Below, in pieces: positions 16,630 to 24,519 of a DNA stretch of 64,000 nucleotides. Origin of the DNA: Longimonas halophila. GTDB lineage: Bacteria > Bacteroidota > Rhodothermia > Rhodothermales > Salinibacteraceae. A model generated the notes under the pieces. That model searched no databases and was not told the DNA's origin. It worked only from the letters and a program-made list of their open reading frames with translations. The position numbers and the translations under genes are program-made. Every line of letters begins with the position of its first letter. Positions within the stretch are counted from its first letter, which is position 1. The stretch lies in assembly GCF_002554705.1 (NCBI RefSeq), contig NZ_PDEP01000016.1, positions 1 through 64,000 on the forward strand, in the 5' to 3' direction.

Positions 16630-17481
16630 ATGCCAACTGCAACGCCGAAACCTGTAGCCTGTACGATTGCCGGAAGCGACTCGGGTGGCGGGGCCGGGAT
16701 CCAGGCCGATCTCAAGTCGATGGAGGCCAATGGGGTTTTTGGCACGAGCGTCATCACAGCGATCACGGCGCAGAATACCGTCGCTGTAACGGAGGCTCAG
16801 CCCGTAGCACTCGACCTCATCTCGGCGCAGATTGAGGCCGTGCTGAGCGATTTTCCGGTGGCCGTTATCAAAACGGGAATGTTAGCAACAGCTGACATCA
16901 TTGAGCGCGTGGCCGACGAGATGGAGCAGCGCGACGGATATCCGCTTGTGGTCGATCCGGTTATGATTTCCAAGAGTGGATACGAGCTGCTTGCCCCCGA
17001 GGCAGTGGCAACGTTGCGGAACCGGCTGCTGCCGCTGGCCACGGTCATTACGCCCAACCTGCACGAAGCCGGGCATCTGCTCGACGCCACCGTACGCACT
17101 GAAGCCGACATGCGCGACGCTGCACGGACGCTCTTTGACATGGGGCCTGCAGCTGTGCTTGTGAAAGGCGGTCATCTGGCTGCCACTGATGATGCGGTCG
17201 ACGTGCTGTACGACGGGACTACGTTCCATGCCGTACGGGCCTCGCGCATCGATACGCCGCACACGCACGGCACCGGCTGCACCTATGCCTCGGCCATTGC
17301 CGCCCACATAGCCCACGGACGCGCGTTGCCTGAAGCGGTACGTCAGGCCAAGGCGTACGTAACAAAAGCGATTGAACAGGCGCTCCCGCTGGGGAGCGGT
17401 CACGGTCCTACAAGCCACTTCTTTCACCTTACACCATTTACGGAGCCTGCATCGTCGTCGGTCGTTTCCGACGCGGCATAG
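16630..17481 (+). CDS. thiD: Hydroxymethylpyrimidine/phosphomethylpyrimidine kinase
   Basis: A 283-residue ribokinase-fold kinase that phosphorylates HMP and HMP-phosphate in thiamine synthesis. Motifs include [20 protein letters not shown] at the N-terminus, [27 protein letters not shown] (about residue 105) and the anion-hole motif [15 protein letters not shown] (about residue 214). Length is normal. The start at 16630 is chosen because the ATG opens directly into the conserved domain. It follows thiE on the same strand. Confidence 0.93.
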   Translation: MPTATPKPVACTIAGSDSGGGAGIQADLKSMEANGVFGTSVITAITAQNTVAVTEAQPVALDLISAQIEAVLSDFPVAVIKTGMLATADIIERVADEMEQRDGYPLVVDPVMISKSGYELLAPEAVATLRNRLLPLATVITPNLHEAGHLLDATVRTEADMRDAARTLFDMGPAAVLVKGGHLAATDDAVDVLYDGTTFHAVRASRIDTPHTHGTGCTYASAIAAHIAHGRALPEAVRQAKAYVTKAIEQALPLGSGHGPTSHFFHLTPFTEPASSSVVSDAA

Positions 17482-17585
17482 CGGGCTTGCTTGAACAGTT
17501 TGTGAGGACGCATAATGATGGATCATTCCATTTTTGGGTGCGTGTATGGGTGCGCAACGGGCCAGGCACGGCCTGGCACACACAT

Positions 17586-17659
17586 CTGCCCGTAGCTCAG
17601 ATGGACAGAGCGGCGCACTACGGATGCGCAGGTCGGGGGTTCGAATCCTCCCGGGCAGG
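17586..17659 (+). tRNA. tRNA-Arg (anticodon ACG)
   Basis: A full cloverleaf can be folded: acceptor arms CTGCCCG and CGGGCAG, D-arm GCTC...GAGC, anticodon arm GCGCA / TGCGC enclosing loop CTACGGA with anticodon ACG, variable loop AGGTC, T-arm GGGGG TTCGAAT CCTCC, and discriminator G. The 3' CCA is not encoded. ACG is read as ICG after deamination and decodes CGU/CGC/CGA. A strong terminator follows at once. Confidence 0.93.
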
Positions 17660-17665
17660 CACCAA

Positions 17666-17701
17666 CCCCTGACAGGCTTATTGCCTCGTCAGGGGTTTTT
17701 T
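17666..17701 (+). terminator. Rho-independent terminator of the tRNA-Arg gene
   Basis: CCCCTGAC and GTCAGGGG form an 8-bp stem, extended internally by AGGC / GCCT around TTATT, and followed by six T residues. It begins 7 bases after the tRNA. Confidence 0.9.
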
Positions 17702-17957
17702 CGTTTGGGGGAGGCAAAGCATCGGGATCGCACCAACGCGCAGCGGCAGCACATAGGCACAGCACGCTGAACGGCAACTCACTCTTCTCGTGGGGCCTTG
17801 TGCCCGCCCCTCCAATTTTGCGCAACCTTGACACGGCGCCCTGCACACGTAACGCAGACTGTACATCCGAACCCAGGGAGCAGCGCCACACCGTAAACTT
17901 TTCGCGCGGACGCGGCGTAACGGATCCCCAACCTTTCAATGATTTCTGAAAACCGTA

Positions 17958-19007
17958 ATGGAAGACGCCTCAGTCTTTACGTCGAACCGTGCCGGTGAGC
18001 GGTCTACGGGCGAGCGGTCTGCGGAGTCGTCGTTACCTACGACGCTTGATGCGATCCGCGCGCCGGTGTCCGAGGAGCTTGACGCGTTCCGCCCGTACTT
18101 CCGGGAGGCCATGCGCGCCGACCACTTCCTGCTTGACAAAATCACACAGTACGTACTCAAGCAGAAAGGCAAGCGCGTGCGTCCACTGCTCGTGCTGCTG
18201 TCGGCCAAGGTATGCGGCGAGGTCACCGAGATGAGCTACCGGGCCGCCGCGCTCGTGGAGCTGCTTCATACCGCGACGCTTGTGCACGACGACGTCGTCG
18301 ACGACGCTGACACACGCCGCGGCATGTTCTCCATCAATGCGCTGTGGAAGAACAAAATCGCGGTGCTCATGGGCGACTTCCTCCTCAGCCGCGGTCTCTT
18401 GCTCTCGCTCGACCATCAGGACTACACCGTGCTGCACGCGCTCTCGGATGCGGTGCGCCGCATGAGTGAAGGGGAGCTGCTGCAGATCGAAAAGGCGCGC
18501 TTCCTCGACATCGACGAAGAGACCTACTTCCGCATCATCTCCGACAAAACCGCCTCGCTGATCTCTGCCTGCACTGCCGCTGGTGCACTTAGCGCCACCG
18601 ATGACGACGACATGGTCGACCGGATGCGCACCTACGGCGAAAAACTTGGGCTTGCGTTTCAGATTCGCGACGACCTGTTCGACTTCGGTGCGGTGGATGC
18701 GGGCAAGCCCGTGGGCATCGACATGCAAGAAAAGAAGATGACACTGCCGCTCATCCATGCGCTGCAGCAGGCCACCAAATCCGATAAGAAACAGGTCATG
18801 AAGCGCGTACGCACCGACGAGAAATCGGCGGCGGATATGAAAGCGATCACAGCCTTTGCGCGTGAGCACGGCGGCATCACGTACGCGCAAGACCGCATGC
18901 ATGCATTCGCTGAAGAAGCATACGACATGGCCGCTTCGTTCCCCGAATCCCACGCCCGAAATGCGCTCATGGGGCTGACGGCCTACACGATCCAGCGCAC
19001 GCGGTAG
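17958..19007 (+). CDS. Trans-type polyprenyl diphosphate synthase
   Basis: A 349-residue isoprenoid chain-elongating enzyme, of the octaprenyl/solanesyl type that makes the side chain of respiratory quinones. The first aspartate-rich motif is HDDVVDDADTRRG (about residues 115-127), the second is FQIRDDLFDF (about 237), and KGKRVRPLLVLLSAK near residue 72 binds diphosphate. The N-terminal 25 residues are extra and low-complexity. Chain length cannot be read from the sequence with certainty. It is a single gene, with repeat DNA downstream. Confidence 0.9.
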   Translation: MEDASVFTSNRAGERSTGERSAESSLPTTLDAIRAPVSEELDAFRPYFREAMRADHFLLDKITQYVLKQKGKRVRPLLVLLSAKVCGEVTEMSYRAAALVELLHTATLVHDDVVDDADTRRGMFSINALWKNKIAVLMGDFLLSRGLLLSLDHQDYTVLHALSDAVRRMSEGELLQIEKARFLDIDEETYFRIISDKTASLISACTAAGALSATDDDDMVDRMRTYGEKLGLAFQIRDDLFDFGAVDAGKPVGIDMQEKKMTLPLIHALQQATKSDKKQVMKRVRTDEKSAADMKAITAFAREHGGITYAQDRMHAFAEEAYDMAASFPESHARNALMGLTAYTIQRTR

Positions 19008-19073
19008 TGTTGTGTCACAGATGATTATTGTAGTGCGGAAGGCGCGCGTCCAGGTGCGTTCTCTCCAACGGAT

Positions 19074-19188
19074 TGTCATGTTGAGCAAGCGAAGCGCGTC
19101 GAAACATCTCCTCGTCGTTCAGCAGATACGGCGGGACAGGGGCCCTGCCAACCTCGAGAGAGATCTTTCGGCTCCGCTCAAGATGACA
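19074..19188 (+). repeat. TGTCAT-family dispersed repeat, copy 1
   Basis: A 115-base element bounded by TGTCATGTTGAGC and GCTCAAGATGACA (terminal inverted repeats), with AGCAGATACGGCGGGACAGG in the middle. It is homologous in inverse orientation to 32119-32249 and related at its ends to 48324-48426. Similar elements are common as intergenic repeats in many bacteria; none encodes a protein. Confidence 0.8.
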
Positions 19189-19429
19189 GCGTGCGAGCGG
19201 AGTACGTTGCTACCCAACCATTGACCTGTGACACGGCAGTAAGTACCAGAAAGCAGAACATCAACGCTACAGGTGATTGGAGGTGATTGGGCTACCCAAG
19301 TCGGCCTTCTCTCATCTCATCATATAGGCAGAAGTGCAGCGGTCTGCATGCAAGCTCGGTGGCACCGCTTCCCAACTGTGGGCGTTGAGATGCTTCACTG
19401 CGTTCAGCATGACCGGTAATGAAATAGAG

Positions 19430-19618
19430 GGTCGTGGATAGACGTTACATGATCACTCTCCCAATGATAATCTTTCTGGGGCGAACGGTCCGACAGTGGT
19501 CGGGACAGGTTACCCCGTTCGCTCCCGTCAGCCCCGCCGGAGACGTCCGCGCCGAGGGGCGCTCCCCGTCTCCGGCTACAAGCCCGCATCGTCCTCCACC
19601 AAGCATGGAGCCGTCACC
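19430..19618 (+). mobile_element. MITE-1, most complete copy
   Basis: A 189-base non-coding element. Left end GGTCGTGGATAGACG; inner marks TGATAATCTTTCTGGGGCG, CCGACAGTGGTCGG (hairpin), GGAGACGTCCGCGCC and a GC-rich hairpin; right end AAGCATGGAGCCGTCACC. The left ends of the family (GGTAGTGGATAGACGCTGAG in the 53039 copy) pair imperfectly with the right ends (TTAGCATTGAACCGCTACC in the 26734 and 27087 copies), as terminal inverted repeats should. No transposase is encoded, so it would have to be mobilised in trans. Confidence 0.65.
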
Positions 19619-19642
19619 ATTCGTGTCCGTCTCACCATCTAA

Positions 19643-20419
19643 ATGCGCACCATGACAGCTTACACTCACCTCCTGGGAACCGGAGCCTCCATCAGCGACC
19701 CGCATCGCACAACAACGATGCTCGCGCTCTCCGACGATGCCCATTCCCGCTCTTCGCTCCTGGTCGACTGCGGCGGCGATGCCTTGCAGCGCTGGCAGGC
19801 AGTAGGAGGTACGTTTCAAGAGATTGCCGGGCTCATCCTCACGCACCGCCATCCCGACCACATCAGCGGACTGCCGTTGCTGATGGAAAAGCTCTGGCTC
19901 TCGGATCGCGACGGCGATCTGCCGGTGTGCGGCTATCCGGCTACGCTCGATCAGGCGAGGCGTTGTATGAAGGCGTTTGCGCCGGTGACTGCAGGATGGG
20001 AGGGGATGCCCGAACTCATTGCCCACGAAGTGGAAGGGCAGCCCGGCGCTACGGTGTGGACGGACGCGCCGTGGCACATCACCAGTGCGCCGGTGAGTCA
20101 TGGCGATACGCCCACGTTCGGACTGCGCGTAGCGCATGAGAGCGGGGCGGTCGTCGCGTACTCGTGCGACACGGCACCGTGTGATGCGGTCGTCAAGTTG
20201 GCCGAGGGGGCCGATCTGCTCATTCATGAAGCCACCGGTGCAGGGCCGGGTCACAGCAGCATGGTGGAAGCCGCCGATATTGCACGGGCCGCAGGTGTCG
20301 ACCGGCTTGTGCTCGTGCACCTTCCGCCCGGACCCAAGCACGAGCCGCTGGAGGCCGCCCGCGATGTCTTTCCGGAAACGACGCTCGGCGTAGAGGGCAA
20401 GAGCTACTCGATAGCGTAG
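19643..20419 (+). CDS. MBL-fold metallohydrolase (ribonuclease Z-like)
   Basis: A 258-residue metallo-beta-lactamase-fold protein of the RNase Z/AtsA-like group. GTGASISDP near the N-terminus and ILTHRHPDHISGLPLL (about residues 70-85) supply the metal ligands; further histidines are in PVSHGDTP (about 152), and VAYSCDTAPCD and LLIHEAT complete the site; LVLVHLPPGP is near the end. Substrate unknown: relatives include tRNA 3' processing enzymes and arylsulfatase-like proteins, and it lacks the exosite arm of true RNase Z. A second start (MTAYTHLL, 19652) is possible. Confidence 0.8.
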   Translation: MRTMTAYTHLLGTGASISDPHRTTTMLALSDDAHSRSSLLVDCGGDALQRWQAVGGTFQEIAGLILTHRHPDHISGLPLLMEKLWLSDRDGDLPVCGYPATLDQARRCMKAFAPVTAGWEGMPELIAHEVEGQPGATVWTDAPWHITSAPVSHGDTPTFGLRVAHESGAVVAYSCDTAPCDAVVKLAEGADLLIHEATGAGPGHSSMVEAADIARAAGVDRLVLVHLPPGPKHEPLEAARDVFPETTLGVEGKSYSIA

Positions 20420-20637
20420 ATGCGTTGCGGACTGCTTGAGATGCGAGCGGCGGTGCGCAGTCGGGGGGCAGGATGACTGGGGAGAAAGGTTAAGGTACTT
20501 CACCCCTCAAGCCCGGCCTGCAACAGGCCATGAATCCCCTCCCCCTTGTTCCTTCTCCCGGCGGGAGTGTGGGTGACTTTTCGGTAGCGGTTCAATGGTA
20601 AGTAACTGTCATATGGCCGACATCATCGGAGCCAGAC

Positions 20638-20742
20638 AACCCCCTCTGTCTATCGACATCTCCCCCTTGGAAAAGGGGGAGAAACCCAAACGAGTCCGCA
20701 GGGCGACTCATGGAGCGCAGCGGAATAAAGGGAGAGGGGGTT
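20638..20742 (+). repeat. 105-bp repeat, copy 1
   Basis: A 105-base element with ends AACCCCCTCTGTC and GGGAGAGGGGGTT (terminal inverted repeat), and an inner hairpin CTCCCCCTTGG / AAAAGGGGGAG. A copy of equal length and nearly identical sequence lies in inverted orientation at 24236-24340; reading along both, I count only a few differences. Confidence 0.85.
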
Positions 20743-20892
20743 CGAACAAGACAAACCTACATTCTACGATAGCCTTATCACTTAGCGTCTACCCACTACC
20801 GACTTTTCTTTTCCTTGTCCATTAACGCTCCTTGCAAGAGGTCGCGAGAAGCCCGAATCTTGGCACTTTGAAGTTCCTTCTCCCGAGGGGAG

Positions 20893-21030
20893 GTACGTGT
20901 TTAGTGACTTGTAGCCCGGGACTGGTATTCCGACAGCGGTCGGAAGGACGTCCCGGGCGGTGTGTAGACCAATTCATCGGGGCGCAGGGGCCGAAGGTCA
21001 TGCTTTTTGTGCCATGCGACGAGGAAGGGC
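20893..21030 (+). repeat. GTACGTGTTTAG repeat, copy 1
   Basis: Shares GTACGTGTTTAG, GACTTGTAGCC, a CCCGGGCGGTG / GCCCGGCGGTG segment, AGGGGCC and GGTCATGC...TGTGCC in the same order with 41766-41910. The last part (TGTGCCATGCGACGAGG) also matches 14790-14808. Degenerate, non-coding. Confidence 0.55.
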
Positions 21031-21149
21031 GGGCGGGGGCGTATTCCCCCGATGCAAGCACCAATCGCTGCTCCTCACATCCAGCCCACAAACGCGCCAT
21101 ACAGCCTCTTATGCGCAGCTGCGATCTGGGTTAGCATAGAAGTCTACTT

Positions 21150-21313
21150 AGAACCTGTTTTGATTTCTTATTTTGGGCTCCGAGCGGCTTCGCTGGGCTG
21201 CAAATTGCCCCTAATCTCGGCCCGTAGCCCCGGCTACGAACCTCGATTGGGGTTCAATTTTCGCCTCAGCGTCCCTCGCTCTCGCCGTCAAACCAAAACC
21301 CAAACAGGTTCTT
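21150..21313 (+). mobile_element. MITE-2, compact copy
   Basis: A 164-base element with terminal inverted repeats AGAACCTGTTTTG and CAAACAGGTTCT. The flanks on both sides read TTA, possibly a 3-bp target duplication. The interior has no gene. Its right terminus supplies the stop codon (TAA at 21312-21314, minus strand) of the adjoining antiporter gene. Other pairs of the same ends enclose longer DNA at 32432-33623 and 57549-57847. Confidence 0.75.
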
Positions 21314-23306
21314 AGGTCGACGGCATCGAAGCCTCTTGGGGCTGCGACGACTCATCAGATGAAGGGGATACGGCAGCCTCCCCCTGTGTGTCGACGGGCG
21401 TACCGAAGAGGCGCAGCGCGCCCGAAAGCAGTCCCGCACCGATGAGGAGCGAGAGCCACCACGGAAAGCCAAACCCGGCAGGCAGCGTGCCCACGAGCAG
21501 GGCGACCACGCCCACGCTCATCGCATACGGAAGCTGCGTGCGCACATGGTCGATGTGGTCGCAGCCCGACGCCATGGATGAGAGGATGGTGGTATCCGAA
21601 ATCGGGGAGCAGTGGTCGCCCCACACCGATCCGGCCAGCACGCATGACACCGCAGAGTACATAATGTGGTAGTTCGACGGGTCGGCCATGTTGTTGGCCT
21701 GCAGCACGGCCCACACCAGCGGCACCACCAGCGGCATCAGAATGCCCATGGTGCCCCAGCTGGAGCCGGTAGCAAAGGCCGTGGCTGCTGCAAGCACGAA
21801 GATGATGGCGGGTACTACGCCGGGCGGAAGCGTTGTGCCCAGCACCGACACGAGGTACTCGGCGGTGTGCAGCACCCCGGTGATGTCGGAGAGCGCCCAG
21901 GCGAGCACCAGGATGATCATGGCAAAGAGCATCGACTTGAGTCCGCTGTACCAGGCTTCGACGGTCTCTTCGAGCGAGAGCAGGCGTTGCCCCACGGAGA
22001 GGGCGCCTGCGGTAAGCACACCGAGGAGCGAACCCCAGATGAGCGATGTGTAGGAGTCGGCTTCCCCAATAATCTCACGGAGCGACGCATCGCTTCCGGC
22101 AGCATCAATGCCTGTCCAGTACAGCCCGGCTAGCACGCTCCCGACGAGCACCAGAATGGGCAGCACGGCGTTGTAGGCCCGCAGCGGGATGCCGTCTTTG
22201 GGGCGCATCTCGTCGTTATCCTCTTCGGCAGCCTTATCGAGGTTGGCTTCGGCACTCACGACCTGTCCGGTGGTGCGAGCGCGGATTTCAGCGCGGGCCA
22301 TGGGGCCGAAGTCGCGGCTGGAGTTGGCGACGACGAACACGAAGTAGAGCGCCAGCCACGGATAGAAGCTGTAGGCGAGCGAGCTCAGGAAGATCGAGTA
22401 CGCGCCCTGATTAAATCCTTCGAGGCCCTCCACGGCGGTGCCCACGAGCCCAACCTCGTAGCCAATCCAGGTGGTTACGAACGCGACACACGCTACGGGC
22501 GCAGCGGTCGAATCCACAATGTACGCCAGCTTCTCGCGCGAGACCTTCAGGCGGTCGGTCACTGGGCGCATGGTGTTGCCGACTACAAGTGTATTGGCGT
22601 AGTCGTCGAAGAACATGCCCACGCCGAGTGTGCCCGTGGCAAGTTGCGCGCGGCGCGGTGTGTTGGCCCAGCCCACCAGGCGCTCCACAATGCCATACGT
22701 GCCGCCGTTTTTGGAGATGATACCCACCATGCCGCCGATCATCAGCGAAAACAGGATGATTGCGACATGGGATTCGTCGGCCAGCGCCCCGACCACGTAG
22801 ATCTCCAGCGATTCGAGGAGGCCCACGAAGAGTCCGCTAAGCGAAAAGCCCGCCGCCATCCAGGCCCCCACCCAGATGCCCAGGAAGAGCGCCGGGATCA
22901 CCCGCTTGAAGGCGAGCGCCATGCCAATCGCCAGGAGCGGGGGGAGCAGCGAGACAACACCCGGAAGCGCCCGTGTGGCGGCTTCGCTGATCGTAGTGCC
23001 GCCCTGCACCAGTCGTACCGTGTACGCACCTGTCTCCTCCACGACAAGGCCCTCGGCGGTCCAGGTTGAGCCGTCGGGTTCGAGAGAGGCAGTGGCGGAT
23101 CCTACCTGAATCTGAGCGCCCGGGGTAAGCTGCTGGTCCGGATCGCTGACAGTGACGCTGAATGCGATGTCGTTTAAGACGACGCGCGGGGCATCCACTG
23201 ACTGCGCTGACGCAGAGGGCGTGAGGCTGGTGCCGAGCCAGCCCAGGAGCAGCAGTCCGAAAACGAGGGGGAGCCGAGTGCGCAGAGCAGAGGCAAACAT
23301 AGGCAC
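21312..23306 (-). CDS. NhaC-family sodium/proton antiporter with extracytoplasmic N-terminal domain
   Basis: A 664-residue membrane protein. A signal peptide (LVFGLLLLGWLGTSLTPSASAQ) is followed by an approximately 85-residue extracytoplasmic domain of beta type (residues about 35-115), then about a dozen membrane helices of the NhaC antiporter family, with LMIGGMVGIISKNGG, GMFFDDYANTLVVGNTMRPV and GSVWGDHCSPISDTTILSS as conserved stretches bearing the ion-site aspartates. It would exchange Na+ for H+ across the inner membrane, consistent with a saline habitat. The C-terminal tail is short and acidic, and the stop codon lies in the end of a MITE-2. It follows upp by 43 bases and is probably co-transcribed with it. 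Confidence 0.88.
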   Translation of the reverse strand: MPMFASALRTRLPLVFGLLLLGWLGTSLTPSASAQSVDAPRVVLNDIAFSVTVSDPDQQLTPGAQIQVGSATASLEPDGSTWTAEGLVVEETGAYTVRLVQGGTTISEAATRALPGVVSLLPPLLAIGMALAFKRVIPALFLGIWVGAWMAAGFSLSGLFVGLLESLEIYVVGALADESHVAIILFSLMIGGMVGIISKNGGTYGIVERLVGWANTPRRAQLATGTLGVGMFFDDYANTLVVGNTMRPVTDRLKVSREKLAYIVDSTAAPVACVAFVTTWIGYEVGLVGTAVEGLEGFNQGAYSIFLSSLAYSFYPWLALYFVFVVANSSRDFGPMARAEIRARTTGQVVSAEANLDKAAEEDNDEMRPKDGIPLRAYNAVLPILVLVGSVLAGLYWTGIDAAGSDASLREIIGEADSYTSLIWGSLLGVLTAGALSVGQRLLSLEETVEAWYSGLKSMLFAMIILVLAWALSDITGVLHTAEYLVSVLGTTLPPGVVPAIIFVLAAATAFATGSSWGTMGILMPLVVPLVWAVLQANNMADPSNYHIMYSAVSCVLAGSVWGDHCSPISDTTILSSMASGCDHIDHVRTQLPYAMSVGVVALLVGTLPAGFGFPWWLSLLIGAGLLSGALRLFGTPVDTQGEAAVSPSSDESSQPQEASMPST

Positions 23307-23330
23307 GAAGACAGAACAAGAGGGATGCGG

Positions 23331-23362
23331 AGGCTACGCCGGGCGGAGGCTACGCCGGGGTA
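23331..23362. repeat. Short tandem duplication at the end of upp
   Basis: The 16-base unit CGGAGGCTACGCCGGG occurs twice in tandem across the 3' end of upp and the short upp-nhaC spacer, a probable slippage duplication. Confidence 0.7.
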
Positions 23363-23994
23363 CCAAAGATGCGGTCGCCCGCATCGCCGAGGCCGGGACG
23401 GATGAACGCGTTTTCGTCGAGCTCGCGGTCGAGCGTGGCGGCCACGATCTGCACGTTGGGATGGGCCTCGTGCAGGGCCTGTACACCTTCGGGGGCGGCG
23501 ACCAGGCACGCAAACGTGAAGCGGTCTGCGCCCTCTTCCTTGAGGCGCGTGATGGCCGAGATGGCGCTCCCGCCCGTTGCCAGCATGGGGTCGACCACAA
23601 ACACCTCAGCGCGGTCGACGCTATCGGGGATGTTGGCGTAGTAGTCGACCGGCTGGTGCGTATCTTCGTCGCGTTGCATGCCAAGATGCCCCACGCGGGC
23701 TTCAGGAACGAACCGCACGAAGCCGTCGACCATGCCGAGCCCGGCCCGCATGATGGGCACCACAATGACCTCCTGGGCAATGGCATAGCCGGTGGTGGGC
23801 TCCAGCGGCGTGTGGATATCCACCTCGGCCAGGGGGATGCTACGCAGCGTCTCGTAGGCGAGAATCGCTGCGGCATCCGACACGGTTTTGCGGAACAGAC
23901 CGTGCGCGGTCGTACGGTCGCGCAAGATCGTCAGGTCGCGTTTCAAGAGCGGATGATCGACGACAGTGAGCATGTCGATGTCCAGAACATCCAT
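23350..23994 (-). CDS. upp: Uracil phosphoribosyltransferase
   Basis: A 214-residue salvage enzyme making UMP from uracil and PRPP. Motifs: HPLLKRDLTILRDRTT at the N-terminus, VPIMRAGLGMVDGF (about residue 80), the PRPP loop VFVVDPMLATGGSAISAI (about residue 128) and RPGLGDAGDRIFGT at the C-terminus, which binds uracil. Full length. It lies 43 bases upstream of the NhaC-type antiporter on the same strand. Confidence 0.95.
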   Translation of the reverse strand: MDVLDIDMLTVVDHPLLKRDLTILRDRTTAHGLFRKTVSDAAAILAYETLRSIPLAEVDIHTPLEPTTGYAIAQEVIVVPIMRAGLGMVDGFVRFVPEARVGHLGMQRDEDTHQPVDYYANIPDSVDRAEVFVVDPMLATGGSAISAITRLKEEGADRFTFACLVAAPEGVQALHEAHPNVQIVAATLDRELDENAFIRPGLGDAGDRIFGTPA

Positions 23995-24129
23995 AACAGA
24001 TCAGGGAAGTCTAAAATGAGTGCTAAGTCAACGGCAATTCTGAGGACGCAATCAGCAACGCGCAGGTCATCGCGGCGGGTAAGAGGTAAGTGGAATCCCC
24101 AGGTTTCTTTCCCTTCCGGGGCAAACAGC

Positions 24130-24180
24130 CCTTTTGATAAAATCCCTTTCCTGAGGCGAACGGTCCTCCGTTCGCCTGTT
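24130..24180 (+). mobile_element. MITE-1 left-half fragment
   Basis: CTTTTGATAAAATCCC, TTTCCTGAGGCGAACGGTCC and the perfect hairpin GGCGAACGG-TCCT-CCGTTCGCC (24155-24176) match the left half of MITE-1. The element is truncated on both sides. Confidence 0.55.
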
Positions 24181-24235
24181 AGAAGTTGTTTGGTAAATCA
24201 TAATGAGGATGTTGTAAGCGTCGCTCATTAGATCG

Positions 24236-24340
24236 AACCCCCTCTCCCTTTATTCCGCTGCGCTCCATGAGTCGTCCTGCGGACTCGTTTGGGTTTCTCC
24301 CCCTTTCCCAAGGGGGAGATGTCAGTAGACAGAGGGGGTT
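24236..24340 (-). repeat. 105-bp repeat, copy 2 (inverted)
   Basis: Inverted, nearly identical partner of 20638-20742. The two copies bracket the nhaC-upp genes and adjoining intergenic DNA, 3.7 kb in total. Confidence 0.85.
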
Positions 24341-24519
24341 GCAGAACAAAAAGCACTTACCAAACAGTCTCTTAACCCTGCCAGACTTCCGATATCACGT
24401 TGGCATTGCTGCGTCCTTGCCAGATGAATGCGCAGGACCGCTGCATCCCCCAGCGGTAGGCGTCCTCCGTACACGTCCGACGGAAGACCGCGGGACGCAG
24501 GAGGCCTGCGGCAAAGCGC

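Larger units (their letters stand above)
19008..19642. other. Intergenic region built of dispersed repeats
   Basis: About 635 bases with no convincing gene. It contains a full TGTCAT-family repeat (19074-19188), an inverted fragment of the same family (about 19387-19415) and the most complete MITE-1 copy (19430-19618), which ends 25 bases before the next coding region. Confidence 0.65.
20420..21149. other. Intergenic region with several repeat families
   Basis: About 730 bases with no convincing gene. It holds a MITE-1 terminus-like sequence (20583-20605), one copy of the 105-bp repeat (20638-20742), the CCGACAGCGGTCGG hairpin (20930-20943) and the GTACGTGTTTAG repeat (about 20893-21030). 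Confidence 0.6.
23995..24519. other. Intergenic region with MITE-1 fragment and 105-bp repeat
   Basis: About 525 bases without a convincing gene. It contains a MITE-1 left-half fragment (24130-24180), the inverted copy of the 105-bp repeat (24236-24340) and, at about 24430-24510, several overlapping short hairpins (ACCGCTG...CAGCGGT; GTCCGACGGAAGACCGC). The upstream promoter of upp must lie next to 23995, but is not obvious. Confidence 0.6.

Noticed and set aside
15780-16630. Possible TPP riboswitch ahead of thiE or thiD
   Set aside because: No CUGAGA-type thi-box core or paired domains were found in the two upstream regions.
18033-19088. Minus-strand open frame opposite the polyprenyl diphosphate synthase
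   Set aside because: No motifs, antisense to a gene with both aspartate-rich motifs.
21007-21315. Plus-strand open frame of 102 codons
   Set aside because: It is built from MITE-2 and repeat sequence; the translation is low-complexity with no signature.
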